This document shows, one piece after another, positions 56,916 to 64,000 of a DNA stretch of 64,000 bases. Origin of the DNA: Halomontanus rarus (lineage in GTDB: Archaea; Halobacteriota; Halobacteria; Halobacteriales; Natrialbaceae); the NCBI RefSeq assembly GCF_029338335.1, contig NZ_CP119799.1; one strand, 5' to 3'. The notes below the pieces were generated by a model that was not told the DNA's origin, did no database searches, and saw only the letters and a list, made by a program, of their open reading frames with translations. The first letter of the stretch is position 1. Each line of letters starts with the position of its first letter. Made by a program: the position numbers and the translations under genes.

Positions 56916-57929
56916 ATGCAGCGTCGTGCCCTCCTCGCACTTACCACAGCGCTACTCGCAGGATGCCAGTCAGTGCAAAACTCAACACCCGCTAATCCTG
57001 GTGGAAAAAATTACACAGCCCCGGCAGACGTTCACGTCTACGATGATCTCAGAGAGATGCCGGAGCCACCCGAATCAGTGAACCGAGACTCCGCCCGAGA
57101 GTACGTGGAGATGTACGAAAAGCGTCGGATCTACAACGAATTGCTCGGGGAAAATGTGAGCGAAGACCACGAAGGCCACGTGAGCAGCGGCGACGACCGA
57201 GACGTGGTCGAACTCAACATTGAGCCACTTGAGAGCGATCTGTTGCGAGAAACGGACCACGGCTACTATTTTATCACCTCGATCAGCGGGAGAGCGGAGC
57301 ATTGGTGCGAAGACGAGCTATCGACAGGGAGAGTCCGAGAAGACGGATCCGATGATGAGGAATACGGTCGCGGGTGTGGAAGCAGTACCGGTAGAAACAA
57401 CCACACGATAGTACATTTTGTTGATTCGAACTTCCACATGCGGATCCCGTATGACTGGTACACCTGCGCTGGTATCGACGATCCGTACACAAGTTCCGAC
57501 GACGCTGAGAACGTCAAGGTTTCAGAGCACGACTCGGCCGCCCAACTTCAGGTCTATAATGTAACTGGAGATGAGTACGAAGTTGATGTAACGGTACGGT
57601 TCACGGACGGTTCCCAACCCGAGATGGTGTATTCCGAGACGGTCAGCACGCCTCCGTATCTTGCTGTGCTCTCCAATCTAGTGCAGCGACGCGGGACATA
57701 CGAGGTAGAAGCCGAACTGGAAACGGGATATACGGAAACGTTCGAGTGGGAGATCACGAGTGACACCGCCGCATCGTGGGCCGGCACTTCAATCTTCATT
57801 ACCCCGACCGAAGAGTTCTGGATCGACACGATAGACCCGGAGGCCGCCATCGAAATCACCCCGACCTCGTGTCGTAATCGCCTTAGAGATCGGGACGATC
57901 ATGATACCGAAGAAACTGACGAGCAGTAA
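56916..57929 (+). CDS. Hypothetical lipoprotein (337 aa)
   Basis: Start at 56916 (MQRRALLALTTALLAGCQSV): a short signal with lipobox Cys. The mature part has an acidic helical segment (SVNRDSAREYVEMYEKRRIY), a Cys-containing middle (GRAEHWCEDELSTG; EEYGRGCGSSTG) and a beta-rich C-terminal half (YEVDVTVRFTDGSQPEMVYS). The Cys could pair in a disulphide. Not recognised; secreted and lipid-anchored. Confidence 0.8.
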   Translation: MQRRALLALTTALLAGCQSVQNSTPANPGGKNYTAPADVHVYDDLREMPEPPESVNRDSAREYVEMYEKRRIYNELLGENVSEDHEGHVSSGDDRDVVELNIEPLESDLLRETDHGYYFITSISGRAEHWCEDELSTGRVREDGSDDEEYGRGCGSSTGRNNHTIVHFVDSNFHMRIPYDWYTCAGIDDPYTSSDDAENVKVSEHDSAAQLQVYNVTGDEYEVDVTVRFTDGSQPEMVYSETVSTPPYLAVLSNLVQRRGTYEVEAELETGYTETFEWEITSDTAASWAGTSIFITPTEEFWIDTIDPEAAIEITPTSCRNRLRDRDDHDTEETDEQ

Positions 57930-57972
57930 TTTAGAGTGGATATTTGTGTATTCATCTCGTTGGTAACCTAAA

Positions 57973-58671
57973 ATGAACCGTCGAGAGCTTCTCACTGTGA
58001 GTGCCTCGAGTGCCCTCCTCGGGACGGGTGGCTGTCTTACTAATCTCGGATCATGGGACGAGGATAGTACCGAGAACGACGTTCCGGGATGTACGCAAAA
58101 AGAGAAGTGGATTACCGACATCACTGCCGGGCCAGCAGATCCCGATCCGAACTCGATTGTTGGTCGCCGTGACTGTGCGAACGCGGATCGACCGGAGCCG
58201 ACCGGGGATGTTTGTAAGACGATCGAACTAGAACGTGAGGACGGTGAAATCAATGAATTTCATAGCACCGGCGTCGAACCATATCCCGATCCACCGACGG
58301 CCTTCGACGAGGAGTCGCTGACGGAGTACGTGCACGAGTATGAACGGGCCTATTCGAAAAACGGGGCCGTGTCGAAATATGATCATTCGGGAAATGCGGT
58401 GAGCGTCGCGGTTGGGATCGATGAGCGCGAGACGCAGGTACTCAACTACAACGACAAAATCACCGTCGTCCGGATCGAGTTCGGTGTCGGTGTCGAAACC
58501 CGTAATTCGGACGGCAGCGGGATCGCCAGCGATCAACTCAGTGAAGTTTCGGTATACGCGATCGACGAGTCAGGAATCGTCCGGACAGATGCTGAGTACA
58601 CGCACGACGAAAGTATCGCCGACGAGATACTGGATCTGGTCGAAGAGGGTACTCTACTCGAATGCTTTTGA
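57973..58671 (+). CDS. Hypothetical lipoprotein (232 aa)
   Basis: MNRRELLTVSASSALLGTGG then CLTNLGSWDEDSTENDVPGC: Tat-like signal and lipobox. The middle holds ESLTEYVHEYERAYSKNGAV, a motif resembling DSAREYVEMYEKRRIYNELL of the preceding gene, so the two lipoproteins may be distant paralogues. It starts 44 bases after that gene. The end is DEILDLVEEGTLLECF. Function unknown. Confidence 0.8.
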   Translation: MNRRELLTVSASSALLGTGGCLTNLGSWDEDSTENDVPGCTQKEKWITDITAGPADPDPNSIVGRRDCANADRPEPTGDVCKTIELEREDGEINEFHSTGVEPYPDPPTAFDEESLTEYVHEYERAYSKNGAVSKYDHSGNAVSVAVGIDERETQVLNYNDKITVVRIEFGVGVETRNSDGSGIASDQLSEVSVYAIDESGIVRTDAEYTHDESIADEILDLVEEGTLLECF

Positions 58672-58691
58672 TTGGTTCGCATACGCACATA

Positions 58692-58820
58692 GCAAATCGC
58701 TCCCCTTCTTTGTAGCCGATTTCAGGCAGATTCTCACGCTCAGTACAGGTAGAGGACATTGCACATCGACTGACGAACTATCCCATGTCTGCCAGAAATA
58801 GCCTGCTGAATAGAGAGGGG
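58692..58820. repeat. Dispersed repeat, copy 1
   Basis: CCTTCTTTGTAGCCGATTTC, CTCAGTACAGGTAGAGGACA, TTGCACATCGACTGACGAAC, TATCCCATGTCTGCCAGAAA and TAGCCTGCTGAATAGAGAGG. Nearly the whole unit recurs at 60569-60699, and the first half at about 56800-56862 and 5505-5575. Non-coding. It brackets the BBE oxidase gene together with copy 2, both in the same orientation. Confidence 0.7.
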
Positions 58821-58962
58821 TAGTGCAACACGACGACTTCGGTTGTTGACGATTAAATCAGTGAACCATCGACCCACTATACGTGCCTGCGATCAATCTA
58901 AGGGGATGTACCGATCCGAATCTCGATTTCGTTCACTCGATTAGATAGATCCACAGACCCGC

Positions 58963-60366
58963 CTATTTTGCCGGTTCGACGTTGTGATTCAGGCGGAAGA
59001 GGTTCTCGGGGTCCCACTCGTTTTTGACCTCGACCATCCGATCGTAGTTCTCGCGGTAGGCGGCCTGCTGGTCGCCGACCTCCTCAGGGACGAAATTGGT
59101 GTACACGCCGCCGGTCGCGTGGGGCGTCATCGCCTCGTGCATATCCCGTGCCCACGCGATACACTCGTCGTCTTGTTCGGGGTCCTCCCACTGGGTATGG
59201 AGGTTCATCGTGAACTCGGCATCGCGGTGCGGGTAGGCCGTCGCCTCGACAGGCACGTCGTTGATCGCGCCGCCGAGTTGTGCGCAGGCGATCTCCGTGC
59301 CTTCGGAGGGGATCTTCTCTCCGTACTCGACGAAGTTGTCGATCATCTCGTCGGTCATCTCGACGAAGTTGTGGGACTTCCAGTAGTTTCTGAGGCCGGT
59401 TTCGGCCAGACCGTCGAACGCCTGTTGCCAACCGGCGTACGGGTGCGGACCGACCGCGTCAGCGATGGGATCGCCAATATCGCGCAACGGTCGGAGCACC
59501 GCTTCCCCTTCGCTCATCTCGCCGGCGTAGAACGCTGCCAGGATGAGAACCTTCCGGCCATGCCACTCCTCGGGGATGAACGGAAGCGGTGGCGCGTGCC
59601 GGATGACGAACCACGCTGTGGCGTCCCGGGGTGCGTCGGCAGCGAACGTCCGATACTCAGCGAGGACCGTTGCGGTGTCCTCGAAAGGATGGACTATTGG
59701 CCCGGACAGCACCGTCGGGCCAACATCGTGCAGTTCGAACTCGAAGGATGTGACGATCCCAAAGTTGCCGCCACCGCCCCTGAGACCCCAGAAGAGGTCC
59801 TCGTTTTCGGTCTCGCTCGCGTGGACGAGTTCGCCCTCAGCGGTGACGACGTCGGCCGAAATGAGATTGTCGACCGTCATCCCGTACTTTCGGGAGATCC
59901 AGCCGAACCCACCGCCAAGCGTCAGTCCGGCGACACCGGTCGTTGAGTTATAGCCGACGGGCGTGGCCAGGCCGAAGGCCTGTGTCTCGTGATCCAGCTC
60001 GTTGAGCACGACACCCGGTTCAACGCGAGCAGTCTTCGCGTCGGAATCAACTCGGATTGCGTTCATCGGCGAGAGGTCGATCATGAGGGCATCGTCTTCC
60101 ACGGCCCTGCCAGCGATGTTGTGGCCGCCGCCTTTCACCGAGATAGGGTAGCTGTGTTCTTTGGCGAACGCCACTGAGCTGATGACGTCTGCGGTGCCAG
60201 CACACTTCACAATAAGCGCAGGGTGTTTGTCGATCGTCGCGTTCCAAACTGCCCTTCCCTCGTCGTATCGCTCGTCACTCGGTCGCACGAGGGCTCCGCG
60301 GAGCGTCCCTTCGAATTCCGCGACCGCCTCTTCAGCGCTGATTGCTGTAGCTACCACTTTTTTCAC
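58963..60366 (-). CDS. FAD-linked oxidase with BBE domain
   Basis: 467 residues from GTG at 60366 (or TTG at 60369). The FAD-binding domain has KGGGHNIAGRAVEDDALMID and the covalent-type flavin His (GGGHN), then GLTLGGGFGWISRKYGMTVD and FWGLRGGGGNFGIVTSFEFE. The C-terminal BBE segment is NYDRMVEVKNEWDPENLFRL, NHNVEP. The family oxidises sugars or alcohols/alkaloid-type substrates with O2. No signal peptide. GC-rich codon use differs from the lipoprotein genes alongside. Start choice rests on the TATA position. Confidence 0.92.
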   Translation of the reverse strand: MKKVVATAISAEEAVAEFEGTLRGALVRPSDERYDEGRAVWNATIDKHPALIVKCAGTADVISSVAFAKEHSYPISVKGGGHNIAGRAVEDDALMIDLSPMNAIRVDSDAKTARVEPGVVLNELDHETQAFGLATPVGYNSTTGVAGLTLGGGFGWISRKYGMTVDNLISADVVTAEGELVHASETENEDLFWGLRGGGGNFGIVTSFEFELHDVGPTVLSGPIVHPFEDTATVLAEYRTFAADAPRDATAWFVIRHAPPLPFIPEEWHGRKVLILAAFYAGEMSEGEAVLRPLRDIGDPIADAVGPHPYAGWQQAFDGLAETGLRNYWKSHNFVEMTDEMIDNFVEYGEKIPSEGTEIACAQLGGAINDVPVEATAYPHRDAEFTMNLHTQWEDPEQDDECIAWARDMHEAMTPHATGGVYTNFVPEEVGDQQAAYRENYDRMVEVKNEWDPENLFRLNHNVEPAK

Positions 60367-60387
60367 CAATCTAACATAGGTTCGCTG

Positions 60388-60398
60388 AGTATATAAAC
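60388..60398 (-). promoter_or_regulatory. TATA box of the BBE oxidase gene
   Basis: On the minus strand GGTTTATATACTC, centre near 60394. Start codons TTG 60369 and GTG 60366 lie 25-28 bases downstream, as in leaderless haloarchaeal transcripts, and no ATG fits. This supports a non-ATG start for the enzyme. Confidence 0.55.
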
Positions 60399-60568
60399 CC
60401 CGTACGAGTAATAAGGTATCATCCATATTTTCAGATGAGAAATAGGTATGGGAAAAGTTCAAGTTTTTGACGGGGTTTTGATGGATATGCGCTCTGTATT
60501 CAGCACGCCTTTCTCAACGTTATCTCGATATAACTGAATCCTTAGCGTTACGTTCGCACGTGTACTAA

Positions 60569-60699
60569 GCAAAGGGCTGCTCTTCTTTGCAAGCAGTTCT
60601 GGTCAGAATACCGTGTTCAGTACAGGTGGAGGACATTGCACGTCAAGTGACGAGCTATCCCATATCTACCAGAAATAGCCTGCTGAATAAAGAGAAAGA
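60569..60699. repeat. Dispersed repeat, copy 2
   Basis: GCTCTTCTTTGCAAGCAGTT, CCGTGTTCAGTACAGGTGGA, GGACATTGCACGTCAAGTGA and ACCAGAAATAGCCTGCTGAA. Matches 58692-58820 over 130 bases with roughly four in five bases identical by eye. Confidence 0.7.
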
Positions 60700-60879
60700 G
60701 TTCAGCACAGTGGCCCCGAAAGAGGCACTTTCAGAAGACCCACTCGTCGAGTACGAGATCAGCGCCTGAAATCCCGAACGGGGAGCAACCTGCCGTCTCA
60801 TGGTATCCAACCCAAGAGCAGTTCCAGACCCGATCCATACACGACGAACTTATCCTACCCGAGATTCACTATCGTCTGT

Positions 60880-63800
60880 ATGAGCGATCAGGCCGGAGCT
60901 ACAGAGGGGGGATTCTGGGCGGACGCTACCGGCGAGCACGCACTTGATCGCTACTCCACGCTCGTCAATATGGTTGACGACGGTATCTACCAGCTCGACG
61001 CTGAGGGGCGGTTCGTCGCGGTCAACGACACCATCGTCGAGTTGACCGGCTACTCCCGGGAGGAGCTTCTTAACGAGTATGCGTCGCTCGTGCTCGCCGA
61101 CGAGGACGTCAGTCGTATCCAGCACGAGATCTACCGGCGGCTCACCGACGACGACCGCCGGGATGATCCGATCGAATTTACGGCCCGGACAGCTGACGAC
61201 GACACGATCCCGTGCGAACTGGAGCTACAACTGCTCATCGAGGACGGTGCGTTTCAGGGGTCCATGGGAGTCGTGCGCGACATCACTGAACGCAAGCAGG
61301 TGGAGCGCCACCTCCGACAAGAACGCGAGCTCATCGATGGAATCGTGGAAACCAGCCCCATCGGTATCGCGGTCGTTGACCACGACGGCACCGTAACGTT
61401 CGCCAATGAGCGCGCCGAGGAAATTTACGGTCGCTCCCGCAACGACCTCAGCAAGTTCTCCCACGACGATACTCGCTTTGACCTCGTCGACGAGAACGGC
61501 GACCCGTTCAAGACGGGGGAAGCGCCGTTCGACCGCGTGGTTACACAGGAAGAGGCAATCTACGATCAGGTCCTCGGCCTTCGCAGACCCTCCGGTGAGC
61601 GCATCTGGGTGTCAGTTAACGGTGCCCCACAATGGAACGAAGACGATGAACTGGTACGGGCTGTGTTCGCGTTCGAGGATGTCACCGAACAACGCGAGAA
61701 CGAGCGCAAGCTCGAAAAGAGCGAGCGTCGGTACCGGACACTCGTCCAGAACTTCCCGAATGGATCTGTGGGCATGTTTGACGAGGACATGCGGTACACC
61801 GCCGTTGGCGGACAGCTCCTGAACAGTCTCGGTGTGGTGCCGGAAGACCGAATCGGGAGAACCATCCATGAACTCCATCCGGACGCCCTCGTCGAACAAA
61901 TCGAGCCATACTTCCAGGGCGCACTCGAAGGAGAAGCCGATTCTTTCGAGATCGAGTTCAGGGGCCGACACCTCCACGCGCACGCTCTCCCCGTCAGAGA
62001 CGCCACAGAGGAGGTGTTCGCCGGCATGCTCGTCGTCCGGGACGTTACCGAGCGCAAGGAACACGAACGTGAACTCGAGCGAAACAAGGATCAGCTCGAG
62101 ACACTGTTCGATGTGTTACCGGTCGGCGTCGTCGTCGCGGAGGCCGACGGGGAAATCATCGAAGCCAACAACGTCGCCCATGAAATCTGGGGCGGAGACG
62201 TGTTCGACGCCGGCTCTGTCGAGGAGTACGAACAGTACCTAGTGCGGTGGGCCGACTCGGGCGAGCCGGTTCCCCCGGATAAGATGACCCTGGCTCGAGT
62301 AGTCGCCGGTGAGGAGGTCACCGACCCCGATATTTTCGAGATCGAGACCGCCGACGGTGAGCGCCGCATCGTTGAATCGGAGGGCATCCCGATCAGGGAC
62401 GAGACCGGGGAGGTGGATCGTGGCGTCATCACCATGAGCGACGTCACTGAGCGAAAGGAGGCCCAGCGTCAGCTCGCGGAATCCGAGCGGCTCTACCGGA
62501 CGCTCGCCGAGCACTTCCCGAACGGCGTGGTCGGCGTCTACGACCACGACCTCCGATACACGTTGGCGGCGGGCGAGAAAATCGGCGATCCGGCGCCGAG
62601 TGCGGAGGAAGTCGAAGGGACGAGGATGCCCGATCTGTATCCGGATGACGCTGTGGAGGATCTCGAGCCGCTGTTCCGTGCTGCCATCGAGGACGGCGAG
62701 ACTGGGAGCATCCACACCGAAGTCGTTGGACGACAGTGGCAAGTGTGGGCGACGCCACTACGCGGCGCCAACGGCGAGATCTTCGCGGGGTTAAGCTTCG
62801 CCCAGGACATCACTGAGCAAGTCGAGCACGAGCAGGCACTCGAAGAGAGCGAGGCGCGATTCCGGATGCTCGCCGAGAACCTCAAGGAGATGGTCTGGAT
62901 ATCCGATCCAGAATCACGGGAGATTCTCTACCTCAACCCCGCATACGAGGAGATCTGGGGCCGTGATCGGGAGTCGCTCTATGACGACCCCACTACGTTC
63001 CTCCAAGCGGTCCACCCGGAGGACCGCGAGCGTGTCGAGCAGGGGTACGCTGCTGTGCCAGACGAGCGGTTCGACAAGGAGTACCGAATCGTCCGACCCA
63101 ACGGTGAGGTTCGGTGGCTCTCCGTTCGAGCCGAACCAGCCCGCAGCGAGGGGAGAGAACGGGTCGTCGGCATCGCCGAGGACATCACTGAGCGCAAGGA
63201 GCGCGAGCGGGCGCTCGAGGAGTCCGAACGACGGTACCGGACGCTCGTCGAGCACTTCCCGAACGGCGCCGTGGGCCTTTACAACGAGGACCTAGAGTAT
63301 ACTGCCGTCGGCGGTCAGCTCTTGGACGTGACCGGTGTAGAGCCGGAGGACCGCATCGGGAAGAATGTCTACGAGATCTACCCGAACGAGGTTGTCGAGG
63401 AGATTGAGCCATACCTCCAAGGCGCACTCGAGGGGGAGGCCAACTCCTTCGAGATCGAATTCCACGACAGACACCTCTACGCCCACACGCTCCCGGTACG
63501 GAACGCCGACGACGACGTCTTTGCAGGGATGCTCGTTGTTCAGGACATCACTGAGCGCCAGGAGTACGAGCGACAGCTCGAAGAATCGAACGAACGCCTC
63601 GAGCAGTTCGCCTACGCGGCCTCCCACGACCTGCAGGAACCCCTGCGGATGGTCTCGAGCTACCTCCGGCTCGTCGAGAACCGGTACGCCGACGAACTCG
63701 ACGAGGACGGCAAGGAGTTCATCGAGTTCGCCATCGACGGCGCCGAGCGCATGCGCGAGATGATCGACGGCCTCCTCGAGTACTCGCGGGTCGATACCCG

Positions 63801-64000
63801 GGGGGACCCCTTCGAGCCGGTTGACCTCGACGAGGTGTTCGCAGACGTCCGCCAGGACCTGCAGGTGAAAATCCAGGAGACCGACGCCGACATCACCGCT
63901 GAGGACCTCCCCCAAGTCTACGGCGATGGCAGCCAGCTCAACCAGGTGTTCCAGAACCTGCTCTCCAACGCCATCGAGTACAGCGGCGACGAGCCGCCGC
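60880..64000 (+). CDS. Multi-PAS sensor histidine kinase, cut by the window end
   Basis: At least 1040 codons without a stop; the ORF runs off the right edge. Start ATG at 60880 (MSDQAGATEGGFWADATGEH). Seven PAS/PAC modules in series (about residues 22-140, 150-270, 285-400, 410-530, 535-650, 660-780, 785-900), each with an ERK-type PAC end. PAS3 and PAS7 are near copies (YTAVGGQLL; EPYFQGALEGEADSFEIEF against EPYLQGALEGEANSFEIEF). HisKA phospho-His is at residue 916 (ASHDLQEPLRM), and the last bases encode the N box NLLSNAIEYSGDEPP. Third member of the local kinase family. Confidence 0.93.
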   Translation, partial: MSDQAGATEGGFWADATGEHALDRYSTLVNMVDDGIYQLDAEGRFVAVNDTIVELTGYSREELLNEYASLVLADEDVSRIQHEIYRRLTDDDRRDDPIEFTARTADDDTIPCELELQLLIEDGAFQGSMGVVRDITERKQVERHLRQERELIDGIVETSPIGIAVVDHDGTVTFANERAEEIYGRSRNDLSKFSHDDTRFDLVDENGDPFKTGEAPFDRVVTQEEAIYDQVLGLRRPSGERIWVSVNGAPQWNEDDELVRAVFAFEDVTEQRENERKLEKSERRYRTLVQNFPNGSVGMFDEDMRYTAVGGQLLNSLGVVPEDRIGRTIHELHPDALVEQIEPYFQGALEGEADSFEIEFRGRHLHAHALPVRDATEEVFAGMLVVRDVTERKEHERELERNKDQLETLFDVLPVGVVVAEADGEIIEANNVAHEIWGGDVFDAGSVEEYEQYLVRWADSGEPVPPDKMTLARVVAGEEVTDPDIFEIETADGERRIVESEGIPIRDETGEVDRGVITMSDVTERKEAQRQLAESERLYRTLAEHFPNGVVGVYDHDLRYTLAAGEKIGDPAPSAEEVEGTRMPDLYPDDAVEDLEPLFRAAIEDGETGSIHTEVVGRQWQVWATPLRGANGEIFAGLSFAQDITEQVEHEQALEESEARFRMLAENLKEMVWISDPESREILYLNPAYEEIWGRDRESLYDDPTTFLQAVHPEDRERVEQGYAAVPDERFDKEYRIVRPNGEVRWLSVRAEPARSEGRERVVGIAEDITERKERERALEESERRYRTLVEHFPNGAVGLYNEDLEYTAVGGQLLDVTGVEPEDRIGKNVYEIYPNEVVEEIEPYLQGALEGEANSFEIEFHDRHLYAHTLPVRNADDDVFAGMLVVQDITERQEYERQLEESNERLEQFAYAASHDLQEPLRMVSSYLRLVENRYADELDEDGKEFIEFAIDGAERMREMIDGLLEYSRVDTRGDPFEPVDLDEVFADVRQDLQVKIQETDADITAEDLPQVYGDGSQLNQVFQNLLSNAIEYSGDEPP

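Overview
The window looks like part of a haloarchaeal plasmid or megaplasmid (or an accessory island derived from one). Basis: acidic proteins rich in Asp and Glu, a TFB zinc ribbon/cyclin pair, Bat/HTH_10, HalOD1 and PadR-type regulators, Tat-dependent lipoproteins, TATA boxes placed for leaderless transcripts, and an IS200/IS605 element of haloarchaeal type. Nothing allows a species call; an alkaliphilic or neutrophilic Natrialbales-like host is a guess. No rRNA, tRNA, CRISPR array or Orc1/Cdc6 initiator is seen.

Layout. 1-2.2 kb: ParA-type partition cassette 1 with its own repeat array. 2-4 kb: small genes, a zinc-finger gene and a tract packed with hairpins. 4.1-9.6 kb: metal block, with a NicO-type nickel exporter/importer divergent from nikR, then a DtxR-like regulator with a complete zinc/manganese ABC operon. 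10-14.8 kb: universal stress protein, a tfb gene broken by one amber codon, small zinc-finger and winged-helix genes, a receiver protein, PadR and HalOD1. 15-25 kb: two PAS histidine kinases, HalOD1 and winged-helix genes, an OB-fold (RPA-like) gene with hairpin tract, AsnC regulator and M24 peptidase. 25-34.5 kb: zinc-finger gene with hairpin tract, two paralogous primase-like genes, a primase/helicase C-terminal piece, a large Tat-exported PQQ-propeller surface protein, and a PIN/HTH toxin-antitoxin-like pair.

34.5-44.6 kb: truncated tyrosine recombinase, an ABC exporter divergent from an AsnC-TRASH regulator, a decayed MATE transporter, an MBL-fold enzyme, and a DUF4129/DUF58/membrane operon facing a MoxR stump. 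44.6-46.6 kb: ParA cassette 2, with a different repeat array (ATCTAAGAT) but the same downstream 130-bp block as cassette 1. 46.7-51.8 kb: a run of small zinc-finger genes and an HTH-plus-partner operon whose partner gene is split by an IS200/IS605 element (tnpA, tnpB and a 46-aa ribbon-helix-helix gene). 52-60.5 kb: SDR, Bat-like regulator, an intact copy of the HTH-plus-partner pair, RPA-like remnants, three Tat lipoproteins and a BBE-type flavin oxidase. 60.9 kb to the end: a seven-PAS histidine kinase cut by the window edge.

Overall the DNA reads as a mosaic: two partition systems, duplicated primases, duplicated HTH/partner pairs, repeated 3' blocks after RPA-like genes, and stumps (MoxR, integrase, MATE, RPA) at junctions. 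This fits fusion of at least two plasmids followed by decay. The most interesting unexplained signals are the dense hairpin tracts immediately upstream of zinc-finger/RPA-like genes, and the two ParA cassettes whose proteins are alike but whose repeat arrays differ completely.
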